Shown: positions 6,905-14,052, counted from the stretch's first letter. The stretch: 14,931 bases of DNA from Atopobiaceae bacterium (GCA_015258485.1 JABZIF010000017.1:1-14931), one strand, 5' to 3'. Notes: generated by a model not told the origin, from the sequence alone. Translations and numbers: made by a program.

Positions 6905-8941
6905 CTACCTCCTACTTGTAATTGCAATTACTTCAGCAGCTTTTTCTGCCTTTAATATCTTCTGGACATTTTCTTCATCACTTAGAAGCTCTGCCAAATC
7001 TGCAAGCGCATTCAAGTGCGTTTGATGATCGATTGCGCAAAGAGCAACCACTAGCTGAACAGGGTCATTCTTTGGGTGACCAAAATTTACTGGCTGCTCA
7101 AGGGTAATAAGCGAAAAGCCAATGCCTAGAGCGCCTTCTTCTGGTCTTGCATGAGGCATTGCGATACCTGGGGCAATAACAATATAAGTTCCGTTGATTC
7201 GGACATTTTCTATCATTGCCTCAATGTACTCTTCCTTTGCAACACCTTTTTTAACTAGTAATCTTCCAGCCTCTCTAACTGCATCATCACTGTCTTTGGC
7301 ACAATAATGTGTCTCAACTAAGTCTTCTGTAAGGACCTCTTCTAGCATTGGGAAATACCTTTCTTCTTTATCCTGTTTAGGTAAAAAGCCTAAATACTCT
7401 TCAAGTTTTCGCTTCAAAATCTCTTCATCAGATTTACTAAGGACAATCGTTTGAGAAACAATAGACATAATTTCATCTGAGGAAATAATTCTTTCGCTCA
7501 CTCTGAGAACATTTTCAATTTTTCTTTGATCTCTTAAATCAAACTGAGGAGAAACTTCAACAACCTTGACGTTCTTAGACGTAAAAGGAAACGTGCTGAC
7601 AACAAAATCAACGTTGTGACTTTCCAGCCATTTCTGTGCTTCATTCGATCCGAATGTCCCAAGTACTGAAACTTCATACTTTGACTCTAACCTTGAAGAC
7701 ACTATTTCAGATGTAGCTACACCGGTGTGACACACTACGATAACCTTAGGTCTCAGCTCAATAGGTTTTTTTGTTCTTTCCTGAGAAGCCATGAAGAACA
7801 TAGTAAGAAATGCAATTTCGTCTTCAGAAAAGGATATTGAAAGCCCTTTTTCCAAAACAGAAATTGATTCAGCTGTTGCTCTATATAAGTCTTCGAACTC
7901 ATTTATCACGTAATCCAAAAGCGGATTGTATATTGCCTCTCCACTTACAGCACGCCAGTACGCAGGTCTTAAGTGATTTAATATGCTTTCAAATAGCTTG
8001 TCATCATTAGAAAAATTCGACTCTGTAACCAGTTGATCCATTTTATCTATGAATTCAGATACTAAAATCCGTAACTTAATCCAATTTTCGGAAATATAAT
8101 CGCTCATTCCAACAACTGTTGATTCTCTAAACTTTGCTGAAAGGAAATACAGTTCATTCTCTGTAATTTCTTGACCATACAGTCCTTTTAATTGTTCTAT
8201 ACATTTATTTACTGCACCATATTCAGGGCTGCCCAGTAAATCCTCTTTATCAATGTTATAAGGAAGGCAAAGTTGTTTATTTTCTTTAAATCTTGCAACA
8301 GATACAAGCATGTAAGCAATTAACTTTTGTTGAGCATTTTCTGAATATTCAACTTGAAGACAATTTGATATTTCATCTATCGAGTTCTTTATTTGATTGA
8401 GCTTCTCATCATCTTGTTCACTTATAAACGCATATAAATACGGCCAATCTTTTGTTAAATAATCAGCAAAAAGACCTCTTATTTTGAATTCATTGCCTGT
8501 GACTGACACACCTTTGAAAGGAGTGGTGTCTAAACGGATGTCCCTTCCAATGAAATTCCTTTTAATTTCATCCAAATCCCTCTGGATTGTATTTTTTGAA
8601 ACCCCAACAACTTGCTGAAGCTCTGAGATTGAAATCTCCTTTGCCCACAAGATAACAAGGTCAAGAATAACCCGTCTTCTCATTTCTGGATCAAGATAAA
8701 AAATATCGTCTTTTTTCACCAGCTCCGAAAACTCAATTTCAATTGGAGCTTCATATATCAAAACACCTCTAGTATTTTGAATTGAGGTGTGACCTTGAGA
8801 AATCAAGAGTTGATTCAAAGTAGATAAGTCTTTATATACAGTTCGAGAGGATACATTGTGCTGCTCTGCAAATTTCTCAACAGAAATCTGCTCAGCTTCT
8901 CGACACAATATATTAAAAAGATTTTCCACTCGACTTTTCAT
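6905..8941 (-). CDS. PRD-domain transcriptional activator with EIIB and EIIA domains (MtlR/LicR type)
   Basis: A 678-residue PTS-controlled regulator. Domains in order: HTH_11-type helix-turn-helix (1-60, VEKFAEQHNVSSRTVYKDLS); second, Mga-like HTH (80-130, ISELQQVVGVSKNTIQRDLD); PRD1 (about 175-280); PRD2 (285-390); EIIB(Gat)-like domain (397-480) with C404 in VVCHTGVATS; EIIA(Mtl/Fru)-like domain (535-676) with H597 in APGIAMPHARPEEG. By alignment from memory with B. subtilis MtlR, PRD1 has Tyr210 and Lys270 and PRD2 has Phe382 in place of histidines, while H323 (ILNHLRPAYWR) is kept. MtlR-type proteins bind DNA and activate PTS operons; HPr-dependent phosphorylation of PRD2 activates and EIIB phosphorylation inhibits. 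As first gene of the operon it probably autoregulates. AGGTG lies 9-10 nt before the ATG. One sampled stretch (8281-8340) is only 28% GC. Confidence 0.93.
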   Translation of the reverse strand: MKSRVENLFNILCREAEQISVEKFAEQHNVSSRTVYKDLSTLNQLLISQGHTSIQNTRGVLIYEAPIEIEFSELVKKDDIFYLDPEMRRRVILDLVILWAKEISISELQQVVGVSKNTIQRDLDEIKRNFIGRDIRLDTTPFKGVSVTGNEFKIRGLFADYLTKDWPYLYAFISEQDDEKLNQIKNSIDEISNCLQVEYSENAQQKLIAYMLVSVARFKENKQLCLPYNIDKEDLLGSPEYGAVNKCIEQLKGLYGQEITENELYFLSAKFRESTVVGMSDYISENWIKLRILVSEFIDKMDQLVTESNFSNDDKLFESILNHLRPAYWRAVSGEAIYNPLLDYVINEFEDLYRATAESISVLEKGLSISFSEDEIAFLTMFFMASQERTKKPIELRPKVIVVCHTGVATSEIVSSRLESKYEVSVLGTFGSNEAQKWLESHNVDFVVSTFPFTSKNVKVVEVSPQFDLRDQRKIENVLRVSERIISSDEIMSIVSQTIVLSKSDEEILKRKLEEYLGFLPKQDKEERYFPMLEEVLTEDLVETHYCAKDSDDAVREAGRLLVKKGVAKEEYIEAMIENVRINGTYIVIAPGIAMPHARPEEGALGIGFSLITLEQPVNFGHPKNDPVQLVVALCAIDHQTHLNALADLAELLSDEENVQKILKAEKAAEVIAITSRR

Positions 8942-9089
8942 TTTATTTTCACCTCATAATTAGGTTATATGCCGTTCCAGACTCGAACAAATATCATTTT
9001 ATTCACCCACTTTGAAGTAGATGGGAAACCTTACATATATCAAAGTATTAATGATTTTTTCTATTCAATCCGCTCTTTAACTAAAAAAT

Positions 9090-9119
9090 AAGGCCTCAAT
9101 GATTGCTCATTGAGGCCTT
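9090..9119 (-). terminator. Strong intrinsic terminator of the fsa gene
   Basis: A perfect 12-bp inverted repeat, AAGGCCTCAATG and CATTGAGGCCTT, surrounds a 6-nt loop (one more A-T pair leaves a 4-nt loop). On the minus strand it is followed by TATTTTTTAG, so it ends transcription about 30 nt after the fsa stop. On the plus strand a mixed T/C stretch follows, so it may also work weakly in that direction. It separates fsa from the PTS operon, which must have its own promoter within 8942-9089. Confidence 0.92.
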
Positions 9120-9147
9120 TCCTTTAAAACTAAATATTTTTACAACC

Positions 9148-9819
9148 TTATCCCAACAACGTATCTCTACCATAAGCTCCGCTCCATGAAGCAGAAAACT
9201 CATCAACAGCAATCTGAGTACCTGGATGGTTAATCATTGCAAATGCAACCTCAGGTGGAACAGTAACAGAGTGAATGCCTGAGGCAATAAGAGTATGAAC
9301 CTGCTCAACGTTCTTAAAGGAAGCTGCAAGTACCTTGGTATGCTCGAAACCTTGAGCCACAAGCATCTGAAGTAGATCAAGAACCTGACCAATACCATCG
9401 CTATAGTTGCACATGCGGTTAACGTAAGGCGCCAGATAATCTGCGCCGTTCATTGCTGCAAGAAATGCCTCGTCAGCGGAATAAATTGCGGTTGCAAGAA
9501 CACCAAGACCTTCAGACTTGAGCTGCTTAATTGCCTTGTAGCCATTGTGGGTAACAGGAATCTTTACATAGGTATTCTTTGGACGAAGATTACAGATGTA
9601 ACGCGCCTCCTCAAGCATCTGCTCATAATCAGTTGAAACAACTTGAATAAAAAGCTTCTGCTCTGAACGCAGATACTCAACAAACTCCTTAATTACCCGC
9701 TCTGACGTCTTCCCACTCTTAGCAATAATAGATGGATTGGTTGTAATACCATCGATAGTCAGCAACTCATCTAACTGTTTAACTGCATCTAAATCTGCCG
9801 TATCTAAAATAAATTCCAT
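9148..9819 (-). CDS. fsa: Fructose-6-phosphate aldolase / transaldolase-like (FSA/TalC family)
   Basis: A 223-residue class I aldolase, close to the 220 residues of E. coli FsaA and far shorter than true transaldolases. The family reaction is reversible cleavage of fructose 6-phosphate to dihydroxyacetone and glyceraldehyde 3-phosphate, though some short members act as transaldolases. Signatures seen: MEFILDTADLDAVKQL (N terminus), GITTNPSIIAKSGK (24-37), YVKIPVT with the Schiff-base lysine, GVLATAIYSADEAFLA, DYLAPYVNRM with the conserved tyrosine, and KVLAASFKN. AAGGAAG precedes the ATG by about 6 nt. The 98-nt gap to the upstream kinase gene and the terminator directly after suggest a separate or loosely coupled transcript. 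It lies next to the PTS operon, as talC-like genes often do, but is separated from it by a terminator, so a link to the PTS substrate is only a possibility. Confidence 0.92.
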   Translation of the reverse strand: MEFILDTADLDAVKQLDELLTIDGITTNPSIIAKSGKTSERVIKEFVEYLRSEQKLFIQVVSTDYEQMLEEARYICNLRPKNTYVKIPVTHNGYKAIKQLKSEGLGVLATAIYSADEAFLAAMNGADYLAPYVNRMCNYSDGIGQVLDLLQMLVAQGFEHTKVLAASFKNVEQVHTLIASGIHSVTVPPEVAFAMINHPGTQIAVDEFSASWSGAYGRDTLLG

Positions 9820-9917
9820 ACTAAGCTTCCTTAATTACTGAAGAGTATTTATACTTTGACCTTCTTAGTCATTGTACTTCTCGCCAATAATTATTAGTTC
9901 AGCTTATCTCTAAATGG

Positions 9918-11111
9918 TTACTCAGAACTTGATGTCTCGTCTATTTCTTCCGCTATGCTACTCGTAGATTCAACTAACTGTTTTTTATCATCTACATTAT
10001 CGGCGGACTCGGTAGGAGGAAACGTAACTGTAAACACAGCACCTTGTGGGGTATTCTCGTCTACTGTAATGGTGGCATTATGCCGCTTTAAAATAGTCTT
10101 TACAAGAGAAAGTCCAATGCCTGCACCGCCAAACTCCCTGGAACGAGACTTATTTACTCGATAGAATGGCTCAAAAATAAGCTCTCTTTGCTCTGGAGTA
10201 ATGCCTTCTCCCGTATCTGAAATAGTTATAACACTCGCCTGATCCTCGGCTGTCATTGTAATGTTAACCGAGCCCTCTTCGTGGTTATAACGGATGGCAT
10301 TTTCTACCAAATTATAAAAGGCACGATACAACAAATTAGTATTTCCTCTAACGGTAAGAGGCTGCGATTCAACACAAATACTAACCGTATTTTTTTGAGC
10401 AATCGGCTCAAGATCATCCACAACAGTTTTTATCACTGAATTGAGCGGGACATCCTCAATCTCTCCCAATTCTGATGTTTCAGTAAGCTCTAGGAGACTT
10501 GTAATAATTGCAGAAAGACGACTCGTATACGTCTCCATCGTAGCTATAAGTTCATCGTATTCTTTCTGCTCACGATCTTTTTTCTTAAACACATCAAGTT
10601 TAGTCTGGAGTACTGCAAGTGGGGTTCTTAACTCATGAGCTGCGCTAACCGAGAAACGACTCTGCATTGCAAATGCTTCACTCAATTGATTAGTCATTTG
10701 ATTAAACGACTTTACAAGCTCTTGAATCTCTTCTCCCGCACCATCAATCTCTATAGGATGAGCAAGGCTATCGGGGCCAATTTCTTTCATGTGAGAAGAA
10801 AGTTTTTGAATGGGTTTTGTGTAATGTCCTACCAAAAAATAGGCTGCACAACTCCCGCCAATAACTACAAAAAGCAAAATAGCCAGTGCATCCGATAAGA
10901 TTGAGCGCTCAATTCCAGCCACATCTAAAACAATAGAAAGATTGCCTTGGTTAAGAGAATTTGTTGCCGCAAGCTCAAGCAATTGTGCTGTTGAGCGATA
11001 TACAAGCCACGTTAAAACGGCACAACAACACATGAGGAGAACGACTATAAGAAAGGTCAGCTGAGTACGCAGTGACCGAGTCGACTTTATAACCTTCTCT
11101 TTAATCTTCAT
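9918..11111 (-). CDS. Membrane sensor histidine kinase with HAMP domain
   Basis: A 397-residue histidine kinase. Two transmembrane helices (about 17-38 and 71-95) enclose an extracytoplasmic loop of only about 32 residues, too small for a folded ligand domain. A HAMP linker covers 96-148. The HisKA helix (150-210) carries the phosphorylated H159 in SVSAAHELRTPLAVLQTK. The ATPase domain (about 245-365) has the N box FYNLVENAIRYN, G1 DTGEGITP and G2 FGGAGIGLSLVK. A Ser/Glu-rich tail follows. The start overlaps the end of the response regulator gene by 11 nt and has AAGGAGG 8 nt upstream, so the pair is translationally coupled. The signal is unknown; a small loop often means sensing within the membrane or through a partner protein. 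Confidence 0.95.
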   Translation of the reverse strand: MKIKEKVIKSTRSLRTQLTFLIVVLLMCCCAVLTWLVYRSTAQLLELAATNSLNQGNLSIVLDVAGIERSILSDALAILLFVVIGGSCAAYFLVGHYTKPIQKLSSHMKEIGPDSLAHPIEIDGAGEEIQELVKSFNQMTNQLSEAFAMQSRFSVSAAHELRTPLAVLQTKLDVFKKKDREQKEYDELIATMETYTSRLSAIITSLLELTETSELGEIEDVPLNSVIKTVVDDLEPIAQKNTVSICVESQPLTVRGNTNLLYRAFYNLVENAIRYNHEEGSVNITMTAEDQASVITISDTGEGITPEQRELIFEPFYRVNKSRSREFGGAGIGLSLVKTILKRHNATITVDENTPQGAVFTVTFPPTESADNVDDKKQLVESTSSIAEEIDETSSSE

Positions 11112-11805
11112 GAGTATCGTCCTCCTTCAGATAATAACCCTCTCCCACTTTGTTCAGAATTGGGTCATATCCAAGAGCTTCTCGCAACTTTTTTCTCACT
11201 GAAAAAATATGTACGCGCACGGAATTACTGAACAAATCCACGTTGCTATCCCATGCATGAGCCAATAATTCCTCGCTGCTTACCACATTGCCGGCATGAC
11301 GCATAAGATATTCCAATATTGCAAATTCTTTTTTTGTGAGACTTATCTCAATATTTTTAGCAAACGCCTTTCGAGCCGCTGTATCAAGACGTAAATCTCC
11401 AGATACAAGTAGAGTCTCTGCGTGGCTATATTCGCGACGCAATAAATTTCGAATACGGGCTTCTAACTCTCCAAAAGCAAAGGGTTTCACCAAATAATCA
11501 TCTGCACCTGCATCTAAACCAACAATACGATCTGTTACTGATGAACGAGCAGAAAGAATCAATACCTTTGTTTCAGAATGTTGTTCTCTCAACGTGCGCA
11601 AGAGATCCAAACCATCAATACCGGGAAGATTGAGGTCAAGCAAAATGAGGTCATACTGCTCCATCTGAGCCATCTCAAGTGCTCTCGTTCCGTTATCTAT
11701 AAGATCAACGTAATAACCATCAATCTCAAGACCTTCTCCAATGGACGAAAGCAATTCTCGCTCATCTTCTACAACAAGAATCTTCAAATCTTCCCTTTCA
11801 CACAT
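11101..11805 (-). CDS. OmpR/PhoB-family response regulator
   Basis: A 234-residue regulator and cognate partner of the kinase gene that overlaps its end. The receiver domain (about 7-122) has the acidic pocket E13-D14-E15, phosphoacceptor D57 in ILLDLNLPGIDG, and K107 in DDYLVKPF. The C-terminal winged helix (about 135-228) reads LTKKEFAILEYLMRHAGNVVSSEEL and later SVRVHIFSVRKKL, typical of OmpR/PhoB DNA-binding domains. The start is not certain. The ATG at 11805 has no clear Shine-Dalgarno sequence, while a TTG at 11787, giving a protein six residues shorter, follows AAAGGGAAG closely. The gene is 196 nt downstream of the thioredoxin lipoprotein gene, so this system may control the redox operon. 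That is inferred from position only. Confidence 0.94.
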   Translation of the reverse strand: MCEREDLKILVVEDERELLSSIGEGLEIDGYYVDLIDNGTRALEMAQMEQYDLILLDLNLPGIDGLDLLRTLREQHSETKVLILSARSSVTDRIVGLDAGADDYLVKPFAFGELEARIRNLLRREYSHAETLLVSGDLRLDTAARKAFAKNIEISLTKKEFAILEYLMRHAGNVVSSEELLAHAWDSNVDLFSNSVRVHIFSVRKKLREALGYDPILNKVGEGYYLKEDDTHED

Positions 11806-11883
11806 CAGATAAATGAAAAAATAATCGCTATAAACTATTAAAACTATTTTAGACCGTTATGTGCTATTAACTAACTCTAGTAT

Positions 11884-11922
11884 GCGCTTGAGTCAGAATC
11901 CCACCTTACCTAACCCAAGCGC
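11884..11922 (-). other. Imperfect hairpin between the redox lipoprotein and the response regulator
   Basis: GCGCTTGAGT at 11884-11893 faces ACCCAAGCGC at 11913-11922. In RNA made from the minus strand this forms a 10-bp stem with one G-U pair and a 19-nt loop. There is no following T run, so it is not a standard terminator. It is the most structured element in the 195-nt gap (11806-12001), which otherwise shows no gene and must hold the response regulator promoter unless transcription reads through. A direct repeat of AATAGTTT with a 9-bp period lies nearer the gene, around 11830-11850. Confidence 0.3.
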
Positions 11923-12001
11923 AATTGATACCACCTTCAAAACTAAACCGCTACCATCCGAGTCAATAATGTCTCAAATAATTGTGACATATACGAGCTA
12001 T

Positions 12002-12646
12002 TTACTTGCTTTGTGCAAGAGCTTGCTCAACACGCTTTTGAAGTTCACTACCATCGAGTTTGCTTGCTCCACCAGTAATGGGGTCTCCTACGAGCTTTCC
12101 ATTCTGATCAATAACCATAGTTGTAGGGAACGCTGTTAAACCTTCAATGATTTTGCCGCCATCAGTCTTAGGATCAAGAGCAACGTTACCGTACGACACG
12201 CCCTGCTTTGAAAGAATATCCTGTGCTTCTTTCTTTGCGTCATCTGTATAAGCGGCCTCGGCGTTTACGCCCAAAACATCAACGCCCTTATCTTTGTATT
12301 TATCGGCAAGCTCCTGAAGAAGAGGCATTTCCTGTATACAACCCGTGCATCCATTAAACCAGAACGATAAAACGGTAACTTTATTCTTCTTGAAGGTCTC
12401 ATTGTCATACGTTGTTCCAGAAGAAATATCGGTTGCCTTGAATGTTGGGAATGTGTCGCCATCTTTAAGATGCAGTTTAGAAGCTGCCTCAGGAGGGACC
12501 TCAGAGGAATTTTGCTGCTGCTCAGAGGATGATGGTGCTGTTGATGTCCCTGTATCTTTCTTGGGGTTTGCGTTACAGGCAACTAAGGTAACTACCATAA
12601 ACGCTCCAACAACGTACACTAGAGATTTCATTGCAAACTTTTTCAT
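12002..12646 (-). CDS. TlpA/ResA-like thioredoxin-fold lipoprotein
   Basis: A 214-residue exported thiol-disulfide oxidoreductase. The N terminus MKKFAMKSLVYVVGAFMVVTLVAC is a lipoprotein signal peptide with the lipidated cysteine at residue 24. A Ser/Gln/Pro-rich linker follows (about 30-60). The thioredoxin domain (about 60-210) has the active site WFNGCTGCIQEMP, with C100 and C103, and the cis-proline segment AFPTTMVIDQNGKLVG. The ATG at 12646 is preferred over an upstream in-frame GTG at 12700 because AGAAAGGA lies directly before it and the signal peptide begins there. TlpA-like proteins reduce or isomerise disulfides outside the membrane, and here the electron source is probably the membrane polyferredoxin encoded just upstream. 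The exact client (cytochrome c, methionine sulfoxide reductase or other exported proteins) cannot be seen. Confidence 0.92.
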   Translation of the reverse strand: MKKFAMKSLVYVVGAFMVVTLVACNANPKKDTGTSTAPSSSEQQQNSSEVPPEAASKLHLKDGDTFPTFKATDISSGTTYDNETFKKNKVTVLSFWFNGCTGCIQEMPLLQELADKYKDKGVDVLGVNAEAAYTDDAKKEAQDILSKQGVSYGNVALDPKTDGGKIIEGLTAFPTTMVIDQNGKLVGDPITGGASKLDGSELQKRVEQALAQSK

Positions 12647-12696
12647 AACACTTTCCTTTCTAGGATACTTTTCTACTTGTCCCACGCTTTTAGGGC

Positions 12697-12771
12697 TCAC
12701 TTATATGAACAACAACCGGCTGGTCGTTTCATATCTTTATAGATGCTTAATGCTCTAATTCCGCAGTTCAT
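12697..12771 (-). CDS. Candidate 24-residue Cys-rich small open reading frame
   Basis: In the 143-nt gap between the polyferredoxin and the thioredoxin lipoprotein, an ATG at 12771 opens a 24-codon frame reading MNCGIRALSIYKDMKRPAGC and then CSYK. It has three cysteines, two of them adjacent, plus several basic residues. The sequence before the ATG (GTGAGTGG) is a poor ribosome binding site, and the frame overlaps a long hairpin at 12703-12734. It could be a small peptide of the redox operon, a leader peptide, or chance. I list it because of its place between two cysteine-based redox genes; existence as a protein is not shown. Confidence 0.2.
   Translation of the reverse strand: MNCGIRALSIYKDMKRPAGCCSYK
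12703..12734 (-). other. Long bulged hairpin before the thioredoxin lipoprotein gene
   Basis: ATATGA (12703-12708) plus AACAACC (12711-12717) pair with GGTCGTT (12722-12728) plus TCATAT (12729-12734). This gives a 13-bp stem with one 2-nt bulge, a GGCT loop and one G-U pair in minus-strand RNA. No T run follows, so it is not a terminator. It lies about 60 nt upstream of the lipoprotein start and could be an RNA processing or stability element within the operon. The function is inferred. Confidence 0.45.
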
Positions 12772-12789
12772 AAGACCACTCACAGACTG

Positions 12790-13767
12790 CTATTCAACAG
12801 TATTTGCTGCATCTTTTTGCTGCATTGTTTTAACTGCAGCTGCCTTTGCTGCTGCAACTTTATTCGACTTTGCTATCTCGTTATTCATCAACATGAGCTT
12901 GGTGTCAATTGCATGTACCGGACACGCCTTAACGCATTCTCCACAGCGAATACATTCAAGAGACGCATCATTTTTAGTGATATCCACATCCATCTTGCAT
13001 ACACGAGCACATTTTCCACACTGGATGCAACTGTCTTTATCAACGCGATACTGCAAGATAGAAATCCGATTAAACAATGAATAAAAGGCACCGAGCGGAC
13101 AAATCCATTTACAAAATGGGCGATAAAACATGATGCTTAGAAGCACAACCGTGGCCAAAATACTAAATTTCATAGTAAACAGTTTGCCAAGTGCTGCCTT
13201 AATACCATCATCTGCAAGGGAAAGAGGAATTGCTCCCTCAAGGATTCCCTGTGGACAAATGTACTTGCAAAAATAAGGGTCTCCCATTCCTACAGCGTTT
13301 GTAACCAAAGCTGGAAGAGCCCATACCGCCACAATTAAAATGACGTATTTCAAATAACGCAACCATTTAAACTTTTTTGTACTAAATTTCTTAGGGAAAG
13401 GAATTTTATGGAGAAGGTCTTGTACCCACCCAAAAGGACAAAGAAATCCGCAAACAAATCTTCCCAACAAGGTTCCAATTAAAATCAAAATTCCCGTTAT
13501 GTAATACGAGAAGCTAAATTTAGAAGATCCGACTACTGCCTGGAATGCTCCAATAGGACATGCACCCGTTGCCGCCGGACAAGAATAGCAATTAAGCCCC
13601 GGAACGCAAACCGACTTAAGTGATCCCGTATAAATAGTTCCTTTTATAAAATTGGGGATATGCGGATTAGTAAGAAAGGCGGCGAATGCCTGTACAACAC
13701 CCCTTTTACTAATAAATCCCCATACTTTCTTTCCAAGAGTCTGTGCTCCTGCAAATAATTTCTTCAC
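12790..13767 (-). CDS. Membrane polyferredoxin (NapH-like 4Fe-4S protein)
   Basis: A 325-residue integral membrane iron-sulfur protein that probably moves electrons across or along the membrane. The GTG at 13767 is preferred: it follows TAGGTGGG by a few bases and lies 8 nt after the stop of the preceding small gene. A GTG at 13794 would add nine residues and overlap that gene. Cysteine motifs in order are CVPGLNCYSCPAATGACP (about 54-70), VCGFLCPFGW (about 105-114), FCKYICPQG (167-174), FCKWICPLG (218-225), and two ferredoxin sites, CIQCGKCARVCKMD and CIRCGECVKACP (from about 247). Hydrophobic helices lie between these motifs. The first ferredoxin site has Lys where Pro usually follows the last cysteine. 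The layout matches NapH/CcoG-like Fer4_5 proteins. With the thioredoxin lipoprotein downstream, a role as electron supplier for extracytoplasmic disulfide reduction is likely but inferred. Confidence 0.88.
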   Translation of the reverse strand: MKKLFAGAQTLGKKVWGFISKRGVVQAFAAFLTNPHIPNFIKGTIYTGSLKSVCVPGLNCYSCPAATGACPIGAFQAVVGSSKFSFSYYITGILILIGTLLGRFVCGFLCPFGWVQDLLHKIPFPKKFSTKKFKWLRYLKYVILIVAVWALPALVTNAVGMGDPYFCKYICPQGILEGAIPLSLADDGIKAALGKLFTMKFSILATVVLLSIMFYRPFCKWICPLGAFYSLFNRISILQYRVDKDSCIQCGKCARVCKMDVDITKNDASLECIRCGECVKACPVHAIDTKLMLMNNEIAKSNKVAAAKAAAVKTMQQKDAANTVE

Positions 13768-13775
13768 AGGCCCAC

Positions 13776-13943
13776 CTACCCAATACCCACACACTCAAGG
13801 CAAATCCTTACTGCTTTAGCAAAAACAGTCTGAACCTCACCCCGAGACGCCCCATACACCACAAAAATAATGCCCAGAACCAAAAACATAATTGGCATAA
13901 AACGCAAACGAAAGTTTTTTGTAAAGTCCAGCTTTGCTTCCAT
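13776..13943 (-). CDS. 55-residue membrane protein with C-terminal CLECVGIG motif (CD1871A-like)
   Basis: A small gene below normal length cut-offs. The ATG at 13943 has AGAAGGGAGA just upstream. The product has a basic N terminus (LDFTKNFRLRF), one transmembrane helix (about residues 15-31, MPIMFLVLGIIFVVYG), a short linker, and a C-terminal tail ending KAVRICLECVGIG. The CxxC plus GIG ending matches my recollection of a family named CD1871A family CXXC motif-containing protein, which I recall as occurring beside 4Fe-4S membrane proteins; I could not verify this. It is the first gene of the redox operon, and its stop codon is 8 nt before the polyferredoxin start. The CxxC could relay thiol electrons or bind metal, possibly as a partner of the polyferredoxin. 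Good ribosome binding site, motif and packing make it a convincing gene. Confidence 0.85.
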   Translation of the reverse strand: MEAKLDFTKNFRLRFMPIMFLVLGIIFVVYGASRGEVQTVFAKAVRICLECVGIG

Positions 13944-13982
13944 GGCTCTCCCTTCTCTGTAGTAACCAGTACAACAGAAAGG

Positions 13983-14000
13983 GTGTTAAATCAGTGTTAA
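13983..14000 (-). promoter_or_regulatory. TTAACAC direct repeat, candidate response regulator site
   Basis: Read on the minus strand, the sequence is TTAACAC-N4-TTAACAC: two identical 7-mers with an 11-bp period. Direct repeats of about one helical turn are typical targets of OmpR/PhoB-family regulators, and such a regulator is encoded at 11101-11805, just beyond this operon. The repeat lies 40-57 nt before the start of the 55-residue gene. No matching repeat was seen upstream of the regulator gene itself, which weakens the link. Confidence 0.3.
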
Positions 14001-14052
14001 GCTAATTTACATTTTTATATGAAGGTAATTTTGAACATGAACTATCACATAG

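Noticed and set aside
8965..8997. Ten-codon leader frame (MIFVRVWNGI) upstream of the PRD regulator
   Set aside because: It has a passable GGGTGA before its ATG, but it is short, has no regulatory codon bias and no associated terminator or antiterminator hairpin.
9849..9872. Seven-codon frame (MTKKVKV) upstream of fsa
   Set aside because: No clear ribosome binding site and no structure nearby; most likely chance.
11870..11985. Minus-strand reading IIDSDGSGLVLKVVSIALGLG that looks protein-like, possible gene remnant or bacteriocin-like peptide
   Set aside because: It has no ATG and no ribosome binding site, a stop lies just before it and another soon after, and I recognise no family.
12647..12700. 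Upstream GTG start for the thioredoxin lipoprotein (18 extra residues)
   Set aside because: It would put a charged stretch before the signal peptide. The ATG at 12646 has its own ribosome binding site and begins a standard lipoprotein signal.
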